From the NCBI GenBank assembly GCA_902805475.1, contig CADCSX010000005.1, positions 1,747,501 through 1,811,500 of the forward strand: a DNA stretch of 64,000 bases. The letters are read 5' to 3'. Source of the stretch: Entonaema liquescens (lineage: Eukaryota > Ascomycota > Sordariomycetes > Xylariales > Xylariaceae). Position 1 is the stretch's first letter. Each line of letters begins with the position of its first letter. Below the pieces are notes generated by a model that saw only the letters and a program-made list of their open reading frames with translations, did not search any database and had not been told where the DNA came from. Shown one piece after another: positions 12,775 through 24,738 of the stretch. The translations under genes and the position numbers were made by a program.

Positions 12775-15770
12775 TCACTTTCCAGCCGGGTTGCCATCTT
12801 CATAAACCCTAAATCCCTCTTCGGCATCCATTAACGCGGGTTGGTTGCTGGGATATTCACTTGGAACGCTGGACACCTGGCTCATATTGTCGTCCTCGTT
12901 CTCTTTATCGAAGCCACCCGTGTCACTCATAGCGTCATCATCCACATGGATATGAATGCCAGGCCCGGGATTGTGGTTTTCCGCGTCTTCTATACCCGGC
13001 CACACCTCATCTTCCGTGCCATGCAATTGCCCGTCCTGCCAGGATTCTTGGGAGTCTTCTGGATGTGATAAGTCGACCATGGGGCTATCATCTATCGCAT
13101 CATCATCATCCTCGTCCTCATCCTCATTCATGAATTCGCCGTCGTGATGTTCGGTCTCGCTGCCACTCTCTCCCGTATCACCGTCGTCGACAATAACCAC
13201 GCTACGACCGGCCCGTCCTTCGAAGCCGGGAGCGTTACTATATGGTGTGGCATAGAATGGTGTCGAGTTGCGTGCAACAAAAACCTCAGGCACCGGACTA
13301 GGCGATGCCGTACTCCAACGTGGCGTATTACGCGGTCGAACTGATGGAGAACGGGTACTACGACGTTTTACGAGGGCTGAGACATGTGCTGCAGGAACCA
13401 CTCGAATGACTTGCGGCGACGGACGGCGTTCATATTGCTGGATATAAGATGTCACCCGCCGTTTCGCCTGAGCGGGCGATTCGAGTGTTGGTGCTGTTGG
13501 CGGCATAGAATTTGTGCGAATATGAGGCGGTCTAGAGGATTTGCGTTCTCTGAACATCGCTGGGGATCTGAAGCGGGAAGTGGAACGATTGGTACCAAGC
13601 GAAGGAGATGGACGGGCAGCTCCGGTGTGAAGACCCGGGGCCGGCGACATAGTCATCCTACGCCAATTGCGCTGCGCCGCCTGTCGGAGACTGGCAGACT
13701 GAGATGTATTGGTGCTTGCGGGGTGCTCATCAAGATTATCATTCCACGCCCAGCAATCCTCCATAGCATCGGCCTCGGGGACTTCTTGACTACTTTGAGA
13801 GTCTGCATAGACACGGCTTAGTTCTCGTAGCCGCTGCCAGCTCCACCCATTATCGTACGCATCTTGATCCTGCAGGTATGCCTCAGGGTGGGTAATGAAG
13901 AGGCGTTGAGTACCAGTGGCCTTCATGACTACGCTCGAGCGTAGAAACGGAACGTCCCATGTCACCGGCGTGACCATCTCGGGCGGCGATAGGAACCGCA
14001 ATCTCGAATCCTTGTGTACTTTGCGCAAAGGCACCCATGGCGACTGGAGGCCAAGGAATTTAGCTACGTGGTAGTGCTGAGTCGAGCCATGGTGAACATT
14101 TGCTTGCATACGAGAGAAGGTCCGGAACAGGTTTCCAAATGCATCGCATATAGCTTGATGAACGCTTCGTGCATCTGAGCCACGAATAGTCACATTCTTG
14201 ACAAGACCCCGGCTCTTAAGCCGCTGTTCAATAACGCGGTTAGGCGCACAGGCCCGAGCGAGTAGCCACTCCGACTCAAGCTCGGGCCCGACCCAATCAA
14301 TATACTCAGCAGACTCGGACTCTAAAATAGAGGAGCTATTAGGCAGCTGCGTCCACTGATCAGGTTCAATGCTACCGCCTGAAGGGCGCTGACTCGCGTA
14401 GTCATGAAACCTCATCCATACATTCTTTAAAGGGAAGGGCAAAAAGATAACTTCAACCTCCCATGGGCGAGTGTAAGACGGGAAGGACGACAGGCCTTGT
14501 AGTTGACTTAACTGAGACTTCAAGGCTTGGAGCTGATTGTAAAGCTCTGCACGGCTCGCCACGTACTCGCTCCCGACGGTTGAAACGGATGCTACGCTAG
14601 TCATAGACTCGTTGACATTTAGGTGTCGGGTGCGCTGATCAGAAACCTGGGTGCCATCGCTGATCAATTTCTCGACTTCTTCCACGCGCGACTCGAGCTC
14701 AGTTATCCTCAGATCGCTCTGATCATGCTTCTCGTCGCAGCCGTCATGACCAACAACCGAGACGGATGGATTTTCAAGCCGGTCTAATCGCCGTTCGTGC
14801 GCTTGGACAGCATCGGACAGTTGCCCGATTGCCTGTCGATCGAGCCCCGGGGGGGATAGGCTCTCCTCCTCGGCCATATCCCCATGCCTACAAGACCTCG
14901 GAGTATTTGTGACAGTCTGGCCATCATCCACAGAATGATCCACGCTGGGCGCAACAGTAGTTTCCTCCTGTGGGTTGGTCTCATCTTCTTGTTCTAGAGG
15001 AGGTTCGCACAACTTGGATCTAACACCACTTAGTGTTCCTAGTCCTTTCCCGGCAAACGGACGAAGATATCCCACCCTAGCAGACGACGTCGTAGAGCTC
15101 GGCTGCGAAGAGATCAGGCACTGGCTTGGGATTGGGGGTAGTTGGCTTCCTTCCTCCGGTCCAGATTGAATTAGGTTGGTCCAGCTCAAAGTATCAGGAA
15201 TAGAAGGTGGTGGTATGGGAGCCGCAACTTGATTTTGCGGCGCATTCTCCTGCTCCGCGAGATTTGAAAAAGGGAACTCATTAAACGTATAGAAATCAAT
15301 GCCTGGATCTGTCGGCGTCGGCATCTTGAAAGAAAGATCCGGTACTACTGGTGTAAGAGGCTCCCTACTGGTCCTGGGCCGCTCATTCTCCTGACCATAG
15401 TCCACGACCTCGGTATTATTAGCTGCGACAGCGACAGGAGGCTGACTATCGCGGACATCATCGTGAAAACAGGCATGATGGGAACACATGCACCAAGCAG
15501 ATTCATCGGATCCGGTATTTCCAAGGGGTATCCGGTAGCATATCCTGAAGAGACTCCTGCTGAACTTCCTCTGGTTGTCCTGGCCGAAAAAGCGCCGCGA
15601 CTCCAGAAGCGACGGCATCCACACTTAGGCCCCTGGGCGCCATGAGTTAAGTCCACGAAATTGCATGGTCCACCGGGAAGAGTTGGTGGATTGGAGATCA
15701 CAGGCGCATCGCTGTAGATATTAAAGAAAGGGCTAGTTGGCAATGAGAGATCGGGGATGGATCCTGCCAT
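12775..15770 (-). CDS. Large conserved fungal protein, function unknown (about 1000 aa, frame break near N-terminus)
   Basis: The ATG at 15770 opens about 50 codons ending in the cysteine motif CGCRRFW. The remaining ~940 codons (to 12775) are in another frame and begin with the Cys/His motif WCMCSHHACFHDD. I read these two Cys/His stretches as one conserved N-terminal module. No convincing intron joins them; one missing base between about 15610 and 15480 (for example in the 5-T or 4-C runs) would. The middle holds a coiled coil (AHERRLDRLEN, ELESRVEEVEKLI). A folded domain follows: PWEVEVIFLPFPLKNVW, then WVPLRKVHKDSRLRFL and RLFITHPEAYLQDQDAYDNG. The rest is disordered: Arg/Ser/Pro-rich, then a strongly acidic Asp/Glu tract, which suggests a nuclear protein. 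I do not recognise the family. It lies head-to-tail with the gene at 17448-19181. Confidence 0.75.
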
Positions 15771-17447
15771 TGGGTTGAGCGCCTCCTCGATTCAGGGCAT
15801 CGAAGGGGGAGAAAAAAGATGAAGCGATGGAGGAATTGATGAGGGGGAATAGTTCGGTATTTATTCTCGATAACGATGGAAGATGTCGGGATCCTAGGCG
15901 ACCCTACCGGACGCGGCTGGGTCGCGATCCGAAATATCTAGTACATGGCACTGCTCCTGATGTTAGTGTGAGCTTGGGAAGCTATCGTCGGGTTACCAAT
16001 CCAGAGTCCTTGGGTAAATACTAACCGTAGGGAAAAGGAGGAAAGGGGACAACAGGCTACAGCGATCGAGGAAAAGTCGTAATTTATGTACACAAGGCAA
16101 CAGACGAAAGGGCGCGTAATACCGAATAGCAATGCGAAAATCGAGCTCGAGGAAGGGAGATTATGAAATTCAGAAGTGAGGCGTCTAGATAGGATTGGTC
16201 CGAAGCTGATGGTGGGGGGGGGAAAGGATATGGGAGATGGCACTATGCGAATGGAGTCGAGGCGTAAATGCGGGTTGTGATAGCTGTGGAGAACAGGATC
16301 CAACAAGGTATGTAACTTGATATGTAAGTAAGATGCAGTGAAACAAGTAAAAAGTTATGACTCGACGCAGTTCAAAGCAACAAGGGTGGGTGAAGAATCC
16401 CCGAGGTAAACGGCACAGAAATATTTTGGATGAAGTGGGAAAAGCCAAATAATTACCAAGTAGTCCAGGCAGCTTCGTGGGAGGAAAGAAGGGAGTTCTA
16501 ATGGTATCCATACATCAGGAGGTACGTATCGAGTACTTGCCCGTACCACAAATTCCCACTTTAAGTTGAGATTCCCACTTTACGCGTTCTCCCTAAAAGA
16601 GAAAAGAACGAATGAGAATCGCCGAACGAGGCGCGACCGTCGCGTGTTAGGTGAAGCGGAAACACGCTTATTGGGTAGGGATATTTAGAGATCCCTGTTA
16701 AGACATACGTCCGTACCAGAACGATGGAGAAGTACCCATAAGAGTTCCTACTCTGAAGCCACCACCAAAAACACATATAATATTTTGAGATTCATCACGT
16801 AAAGTTACCTCTTACTTGTTCATTTCACTATCGACCGCCTCATTGAAAAGCCCGACCAAGAACACGCCCCATCGAAATGGTAGCAATCCTTACGCAAGCT
16901 TGAGCTCCAGCGCAAGGAGCCTTATTCGATGTCCGCCCCGCGAGCAAGCTACCCCTCGTCCTAGAAGACAGATATGGAAGCTTAACGTCCAAGCGCGTAG
17001 ATGTATCTTCGGAGTCACTATAGCTGTCAAGATGCCTCGGGCGTTCTAAACGGTCAGAACAAGGATAAGCTACCTAGGTAAGGTAGCTTGAATATTTGAA
17101 GAATATGCTACCAACGTCACCAAGAAAAAATCAATTTAAATCCTTGATTGGTCGATAGAAGCTATAACGCTAGCCTGTCCGCGAAGCATGGGCCTTTTCT
17201 ATTTCTTTTTGAGACATGAGATAGGTACAAATGGTATAAATATCGTAGTGGTAGTGGTAGTGGTATCTTATATATATGAAATATGCAATGCGAGATGCAA
17301 TGTGAGTTGGACCGATTTTAAATCGCCTCGTAAAAATGCCAGACATGCCAACCCAACCCAAGCCCTGGAAACCCAAAAATAGTTATACATAATCCGTCAC
17401 AGCGTATCTCGTTCGGACTGGTACCGATAAACTGTTTCTCGTCACAT
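15771..17447. other. Intergenic region between two minus-strand genes
   Basis: This is presumably the promoter and 5' leader of the 15770 gene plus the 3' flank of the next. It contains a G10 run at 16210-16220 and a (GTAGTG)n-like patch at 17247-17266. Open frames here are short and lack motifs. I see no RNA gene. Confidence 0.4.
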
Positions 17448-19181
17448 TTAGACCTCGCCCCAACTTCCCATAGGCCCAGTCGTCGCGATCATAGAGCCGG
17501 TGCCGACAGAACCGCCGATGTCCCAATAATGCCGAGATGATGAGGCGCTATTTTTCTTGACTGATCTTCGCGTGCTTTGGCTAGCGCAGCTGGATGCATG
17601 CTTGAACAAGGGACTTGAAGGCACAGTTGTCTTAGATTTACGCCTTTCTAAGGTACGCTGCCTCGACATCAACGGGTGGTGTTGACGCACTCGCGCAACC
17701 TTAGCGGCTGCGTCTTGCATACTGGATGATGTGACGCCAGAATTACTGGAGATCGCGCCATTGTTGCTAGATCGTGATGTGAAGCGCGACCGAAGATAGC
17801 GGAATACAAGTCTTATGTCTAGTTCCTGTTCCCACTCTTCCTGTGTAAATGCTAGTGCAGAACTTTCTAATTGCGATTGTGATTGCGTATTAGCTTGACC
17901 TGACTTTGTCGGTTCTGTTGCTCGGGGTACGTTGATAGGTTGTGCTCGCGTAGCTATTGTTGGCTGAAATTCTGGGACGGCCACGGCTGGTTCCTCCATC
18001 CTCGTGCTAGTCGCAGTGTCATTTACACCTTCTGCTATGGGAGGTAGGCCTGCATACGGAATAGGCATTTGCTGTACTCGACTGAAAGTTGAGAAGGCTC
18101 CGGGGTGGTCAGAGAGCCGGTGAATGAGTAAGCCGAGCTCTTTAGCAACTCGCTCCAACATTTTAAGCTGCCATCCGGAATCTGTTGCAGCTTCCACGCC
18201 AGCATCTGTTTGTTGAGACACGGGTATCGATGATAGCTTCGGTGTTGAGGAAAGATCTTCCTCATCCGGTAATTCTTCACCAAATAATATTGAGAGCATC
18301 TTGTCGTCAATTCCCAAAATGTCCCGGACCACTTTTCGAGTGATGCGTCCCAAAATGCTTTCTCCATCCGTTTCTTGCTCACTTTCGTCGTGATCATGCC
18401 ATTCTTGGCTCTGATCTACCGCGCCACTTGGCGAATCGTCCAGACCGCTCATCGTCACCGCATCATCGTCCTTCTCTTCTATGGGGTTAGGTACCGACAC
18501 ACTAGTAACGGATCGTCGTCTCCTCCGCGTTTCTTTCTGGATCTCTTCTAGAAGACAACGGCTTTGCTCTAAGCGCCATGCCTCTATCCACCTCATCTTG
18601 TCCATTTCGCGGGTCCTCTCATCTACCGGTTCGATCCGATTCAAGTCCAGGTTTTCGCGTCTCGTTACACGGTGGGGATTGTACTGTTCGAATGCGTAAA
18701 GCCGCTCCTGTACGTCGGCACCCATGCCATCTTGATCTGGCCGGAACATACCAAGACCATTATGGCCAGGAACAACAGGCGTCGCATAGGGATGGGCGTG
18801 CGGTGGGTCGTAAAAGTTAGGAGCAGAGCGAAATTCAGCGAGATGGCTGTCCAAGCTATCTAGCTCGGTATCATCATCTTCATCCGCTGCATCAACAAAG
18901 CTTGAAGATTGTTGATTCTCGGCACTGGGGCCCGACGGTGCGACTGTGCCGAGGCTTCCAATTTCACTCAGTCGCGAACGGCCCGGTGTGCTGTTAGTCT
19001 TATGGGTTGAAGTTAAGTAGGAGGTTGAGATGCCGGCATCGGTAGGGGGCGAGAAGAGAACCCAAGTCTGAGAATCCTGGACGGTCTGAGAAGCTGGCGG
19101 AGGTTGTGGCGACTGTTCATCTTCAGGTGAAGGACGAAAAACTCGCTGAGCGGCCTGGCGTGTAGGCTGCTGAAAGGCCAT
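17448..19181 (-). CDS. Conserved fungal protein of unknown function (577 aa)
   Basis: A single uninterrupted frame opens with ATG at 19181. Conserved-looking blocks lie in an otherwise disordered chain: QTWVLFSP near residue 40; DSHLAEFRSAPNF near 110; and a charged helix ERTREMDKMRWIEAWRLEQ followed by an Arg-rich stretch (RRRRR) near 190-225. Further on are GRITRKVVRDILGIDD (about 280) and EEWEQELDIRLVFRYLRSR (about 465). The extreme C-terminus reads HYWDIGGSVGTG then GPMGSWGEV. The last block looks strongly constrained and may be a binding motif. There is no signal peptide or membrane segment, and the many Ser/Glu residues and basic clusters fit a cytosolic or nuclear regulatory protein. 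I do not know a function. Upstream at 19624-19655 a 15-bp unit is directly repeated. Confidence 0.8.
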   Translation of the reverse strand: MAFQQPTRQAAQRVFRPSPEDEQSPQPPPASQTVQDSQTWVLFSPPTDAGISTSYLTSTHKTNSTPGRSRLSEIGSLGTVAPSGPSAENQQSSSFVDAADEDDDTELDSLDSHLAEFRSAPNFYDPPHAHPYATPVVPGHNGLGMFRPDQDGMGADVQERLYAFEQYNPHRVTRRENLDLNRIEPVDERTREMDKMRWIEAWRLEQSRCLLEEIQKETRRRRRSVTSVSVPNPIEEKDDDAVTMSGLDDSPSGAVDQSQEWHDHDESEQETDGESILGRITRKVVRDILGIDDKMLSILFGEELPDEEDLSSTPKLSSIPVSQQTDAGVEAATDSGWQLKMLERVAKELGLLIHRLSDHPGAFSTFSRVQQMPIPYAGLPPIAEGVNDTATSTRMEEPAVAVPEFQPTIATRAQPINVPRATEPTKSGQANTQSQSQLESSALAFTQEEWEQELDIRLVFRYLRSRFTSRSSNNGAISSNSGVTSSSMQDAAAKVARVRQHHPLMSRQRTLERRKSKTTVPSSPLFKHASSCASQSTRRSVKKNSASSSRHYWDIGGSVGTGSMIATTGPMGSWGEV

Positions 19182-22100
19182 TTTTGGAAGAGGAAGCTCA
19201 GTGCTGAGGTTGATAGTGGATATTCACGATGTATGACGAAAGATATTCAACTAGGGAGTATCCCAGCTAGATCTTAAATAACACACAATGCTGGGGGGAC
19301 TAGCTCCTGTGCCGGAATAGGGATGTTATCAATTATAGAGAGCGGCTTGGGCGGCGACTTGAATACAATGCGCTACGTAAGTAGGTTTGGTTTCAGGATT
19401 GAAGAACAGGTCAGAAACGATCCGACCACGAACAGGTGAGGGGCCAGAAACATGGGTGAGGAGAGGCTACACGTAGAAAAGGTCCGGTCCTGCAATCTGT
19501 AGAGAATGGGTGGGCGGTGTCGACTGGATAAGGGATTTGGGATGGAAAATCATAGGAAAGCATGGGAAAGCAAGGCGTAATGCAGGTGTGTGACCTGTCC
19601 GATTGGCGGCCGTAAGAATGTTTAAGGGACCAGTCGATAAAAGGGACCAGTCGATGATCCTAGGTCGCGTGGGACGTCTTGAACGTTCTGGTGGTTGTTG
19701 CAATTGGGGGTACAACTTTACCTCAACCTCGAATGCAGAAGCGCAAAGAGAAAAGCGCATGGAACCTAGTACAAAAGATAAAAAAAAAAACAAAAACCCA
19801 CCTGTCCGACCCCCCCCTTGCAATCAGGCGATCAGCCACCCAACTGCATGTACCACCAATTAGGTTATCCAATCTGCGAGGTGAACAACACACAAGATAC
19901 GCTAACTAGCGGTTAGTTAGGCAAATATGATGCCATAGGTTGGGAGCTAGACGCTAGACCGATTTTATATTATTGACCCAAATTGATCAACTGTTCAAAC
20001 AGCAAAGAAAAAGATTGAGGAAAATGTCATAATAGGTGCACCTGCAGTACTGAGCCAAATTGGTTACCTCATTCTGGCTCTTTGATGAATCGTTTCTGTT
20101 GGAAGTTCTTGTTCAATTTCATACTAACATGAGGCAGGCTTGCGCATTAATAGCACTTGACCCGTCCGTAAGGTACAATAATATACCTAAATACCGGTAG
20201 ATTACGGGTCTTCCCGGACTTGTGTTATCGTAGTGGGGTGTGTGGTCTTATCAGGTATCCACTCTAAGGTGGTGTACCCAACCTTCATGTTCTCATCTAG
20301 GTAAGCTCTGCATATGTACCTTCAACCTACCTCTGATAATAGAAACTGACATGCAACCCTCCTCATATATTAGATTTATTCGTTTTCAACGTAAGCATTA
20401 CCCGAGAGACGTCTTTTCTCCTGATCATGTCAGCCTCATGTTTTATTATAGAACTAAAATTTTCGGGTGTGATAATCTGAGATCTGTGTGATCCCACTTA
20501 TACAACAAAAAGTATAGCATCAAATGACAGCAGAAGAGTCAGTGAATGTACCCGTGATCAACGTCAATGACGCGATAGACTGATGTAGTCTCGCCTCTCA
20601 TACATGAAACTAGACGGTTACTGATTTATATTAGTTATTATTATTTCTTAGGTAAGTTGTTCTATCATTACCTAAGTTGATGTATTCTTTTTTTTTGATA
20701 GGTATACACATTTCATACTTCTACTCTCATTAGATACATGAGTCAATTTCTGGATTATGGACTACTCTACTCTTATACGTAATCATTATTGCGTCTTGAC
20801 TACGGACCTCTTTGCGCCTAGAGTCTTGGGAATCAATCAATAAGATGATTTCAAAAAGGCCAGGCAGCTCGAGACGAGGGGTAATCGACCCAATCATTAT
20901 CAAATGGCGAAACTACTCCCAACCGTCCCTCCAGCTACAGCTTCACATAGGTTAAAGATTTCTTTTTTCCTAATAGAATTAAGATGCCGATTTCCCGCAG
21001 AAGTGGACAACTAAAGAAGCCCAAGGACAACCTCTAGAAACCGCGCCGCCGAAGATCGGGTCCGTTGTCAAGTACGGCAGTGGATACGATGTATGTACGT
21101 TATGTACGTTAACTACCAGATCCCGACTACACACACACACACACACACACATACATACCTACATAGCATGTCACCCGCAGACCTTTAGGTCGTGATTTCA
21201 TTGCGCTTGGGATGGCCTCACATTACCGACTACCAGTAACATGATGGTTCCTGAAAAGCTTTGACATTGGAATGACAACGCTTTTACTTGCCTAAACCCC
21301 GAATACCATTGATGACGACATTGCCTACGTCTGTGTCATACGATGAGAGGAGAAAAAATAATGCGACAGGTTGAGTTGCGCCGTCGTAAATTTGTTGACT
21401 GCACTCGACGATGTCGACGTGGACCTGCGTATGTCGTGAAGGTTCCACCTTTCCCTTAAACAAATGCGACCGGCACTCCGGCACCCCGATTGCCCAGGCG
21501 GATCGAAGTACAGCACGTCCTCAGATCAAGAGGGGTTACCCAAATCTAGGTTGAGAACATAACCGTTCCTGACACAACAGGGGAACCGCCATAGCCTCAC
21601 TGGAGACAGATCCCCGCGAACATTATGAGGCTTTCTAAAGCCCTACCGTGGCGGCTCATGCTGAGTGGACCCTATGAATTGGGAATCTGATTGGTCTTCC
21701 TCGGTACCGATTCGACGTGGTTTGTTGTTTCTGGGGAGATGTGGACACAGTGATCTGTCAGTGGAGAATCCTCTAGCAAATCGCAGCAAGCCTCCCCGGA
21801 GGATTGGATATCACGAATGTTCGTAATACGGTCACCGACTCTATTGCGACCAGTAAATAAAATGCCTCGCTGCCGAGGAGGTTGGTCAAGCATTAGGCTT
21901 TTACGCGGGAAGATTTTATAATAGGTCCCGGATGCAGTTCAAATCCATATTGCGCCGAGACCCTGCATCATCTCCCAAGAGTACTTGCCCAAGAGCAGAA
22001 CGTCCCTTTAAAAGAAAAAAAAATTAACTGCATACCCACGTGGATGTGGTTCTCCAGTATTACCAAGAGCTTTTCACTCCTTAGATATGGGGCTACTGCA

Positions 22101-23306
22101 GGGAGAAGTGGGAGATCATTCACCGTGAACTTCAAAGACTGTAACGTAGCTACGAGTGGGTTGAAAATGGAAACAATCATCCACCAAGTGGTCCAGGCGA
22201 GAGGAGTTGGTAATAGACAAGTCGTAATAATTCCCCTGGCCACTAAAAATCATAACAAAATTGTTAACTTGCCATCAAAATGAAAAATCAGGACTTGTTT
22301 ACATAGCGGCATAAGATATAGGTCTTTCGCCTACTCCAATGTGCTAAACAAAATCAGATCAACCCTATCATCTACCAAGTCGTGACGATTCATTACACGT
22401 CTGAATTCCATGGCGTCGAAACCCAGCTAGCTGTGCGGTTGCCTCTGAAATTACGCTATTATTGTTCCTCCACAAGGGGCATTGGTGGACTCAAGGGCCG
22501 TATAAGTTGAATACACAAACTCATTCTATGATCTAGGTCAAAATGTTAATCTCTTCTTGATCTCTTAAAGATTTGCTTTTGAGTATCAATCCTTTACTGC
22601 TATCCCCTTAACCGACCCAAAGGCCAATATCCGGTGACGATCCAGCCACCCTCTCAGTGTACCCCCTAGATACTAGGCCTATATAAAGAGGACACCCCCC
22701 CTATTAAGATAGGGGTAGGGGTCAACATGTCATATTTGCAGTATGCGCGAGACTCCCTTTTTTTTCACTCTGCGCAACACAACGTCCTAACAATATAAAT
22801 ATAGCTTTAATCTAGCATCCGGCACTAACGTTGGCTTGTTGTCGTCCAGGCATGACGGAAAGACCAAGTTTACAAGAGATGTTCCCAGGGGGCAGAGTAT
22901 GAGTATACCTAACCACAATACCACTCATGCACATCACTAGTCCAGGTGACCTAGTATAATGTCTGGCATATGACTAAGTTATCCTAACCAGCTTACACAG
23001 TCAAAATCGCGGAATGATTTAAACGATTTGCTTACTAGTATCACATCCCAACAATAAGGTCAAGAAATCATAAATATGCAAACACGTTTATGTTCTCTTC
23101 TATATGAACTTGGACGAGCGGTTCATAATACGTAGGTAGCCACGTAAATCATACCTTCTGTCTACACTTTAGCCGCCCATTTTCATGTTCACTACCACTG
23201 CTAAGAACTTGCTACCGCTCACTCTTCCTGGGATATTCTGCTTCCTCGTGAAAGAAGCGTGCGTTCGCCCCCTCTTCTATTGCAACCAATATGAGTTAAC
23301 ACCAGG
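19182..23306. other. 4.1-kb gene-poor intergenic stretch
   Basis: No supported gene. The DNA is AT-rich with T and A homopolymers, an (AC)11 microsatellite at 21129-21150 and a short TATGTACGT duplication near 21090. Frames of up to ~118 codons exist (for example 19467-19823, minus) but lack motifs, and some lie in the expected 5' region of the 19181 gene. No transposase or reverse-transcriptase motif was seen. Confidence 0.4.
21129..21150. repeat. (AC)n dinucleotide microsatellite
   Basis: About eleven consecutive AC units lie in non-coding DNA, followed directly by ATACATACCTAC. Confidence 0.9.
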
Positions 23307-24738
23307 TTATAGCAGCAACAGTGTGAAACATGCGATGAGGGCTAGCCAGCCGATCGTTGGCGCAACGTTGATATAGCCGCCAGAGTTGTCGGTATCGTTA
23401 GATCCAGTACCTGTAGACCCAGCGTTACTAGACTCAGTATTGGTCGGCTCAGTGTTGGTAGGTTCAGGGTTACTGGGTTCGGTATTATCAGGCTGAGTAT
23501 TATTAGATACGGTATTATTAGATCCGCCGCAGTGATCCAGAAGAGTGTTTCGATTATTGCTTAGGCAAGTAAAATTCCCTTCGATCTTCCCTGATCCGCA
23601 CTGCGAAGACGGAGCGAGGTGTTTCAACGCATCACAGGTATCAGAGATGTCGTCGGTACTAGAGAGTTCGAAGGAGCCTTTGACACTGCTGAGTTTGGAA
23701 AGATCGACCCTTCGCACAGCTCAACATTAGTTTGATGACCAACAATAGAGCTAGATAGAGTGACATACTTAGTGAAAGAACCTCGAATGACAACGTCGCC
23801 ATCAATGCTTGTCAAATCGGGGAATTCGATCGACTCCAGTTCAGTGTTGTTCGTGATAATGAGCTGGCTTCCCACGGATGCTAAGTCCGGAAAGAAAATG
23901 CTACTTAATTTATTATTCGCAGTGAAAGTCAATCCCTCATATACCGTTGTCAGTAAGGGAGTAGCGATGGAGACGAAAAAATTGCTGTCAAATCTCGCTG
24001 GTCCGGCGACAATCCTTAGGGTTGGAGCCTCAAAGCTCGAGGTATTGCTAATAGTCAAGTTCCCAGCGTGCAAGAGATTAGGTAGGCTGAGTTTGAGAAA
24101 AGTGTTACGTTCAATGACAATACTCCCAGTCACGTTTTCCAATGGCAGTTCGAGATCCTTGAGACGAGGGTTATACACGACTGCAACGTTTGCAGCGGAA
24201 GCGGAATTGATGCCCTCCAAGGAATCCAAAAAGGTGTTGTAAATACTGATATCTCCATTTTCGCTGATAGAAACACCGGCATCTGAAAAGGTATATCTCG
24301 GCAACGTCGAAAGAGTTAACCAATCTATCGAGCCTATGCTCTCGAGCTGCGGAAACTCAAGTGTTGACAGCACAGTGACATTGTGAAGCCGAAAGGTTCC
24401 ACCAATACTTTTCAAATTGTCGCCCTTTAAAGTACGTAAAGAGCGGGAATTCTCAACGACCAGATCCCCGCCGATACTCTCTAGATCTGAGAGGTCAAAC
24501 TCGGGCGTTTTTCCAGCGTCACTAAATTGAACGGAGCCCTGGAAGTGACCGCAACTTGATAGCCCCGTGGCATCGGCTGGTGAGCTGATCGTGGTTGTAG
24601 GCGAGTCGCATTCCGCTAGAACTATAGTATTAATAATCTGTAAGAGGACGCTGTCTAAGAATAAGAAAGAATCTATCACAACTTACCCACAACAGAAGAT
24701 GCTGCCACAAGGACAAGAAGTAGTGAAGTGGTAACCAT
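23307..24738 (-). CDS. Ecm33/Sps2-like GPI-anchored cell-wall protein (435 aa)
   Basis: Three exons on the minus strand, 24738-24687, 24621-23769 and 23709-23307, sum to 436 codons with stop. Introns are 65 bp (GTAAGT donor) and 59 bp (GTATGT donor). The first short exon supplies the start of a signal peptide (MVTTSLLLVLVAASS...VLA) that an intron-free reading would miss. The body consists of receptor-L/Ecm33-type leucine-rich units such as LESIGGDLVVENS, LSSIFFPDLASVGSQLII and FPDLTSIDGDVVIRG, with many N-x-S/T sites. A Cys-containing module follows (CDALKHL, CGSGKIEGNFTC). Next is a flexible tail of Asn-Thr-Glu-Pro repeats, an NSGG omega-site region and a hydrophobic C-terminus (IGWLALIACFTLLLL). 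Ecm33 family members are GPI proteins of plasma membrane and wall, needed for wall integrity and polarised growth. Confidence 0.9.

Noticed and set aside
13384..13821. 145-codon plus-strand frame inside the 12775-15770 gene
   Set aside because: It is an antisense shadow of a long conserved minus-strand coding region.
19467..19823. 118-codon minus-strand frame upstream of the 19181 gene
   Set aside because: Low-complexity composition, no motif, and it lies where the promoter and leader of the next gene should be.
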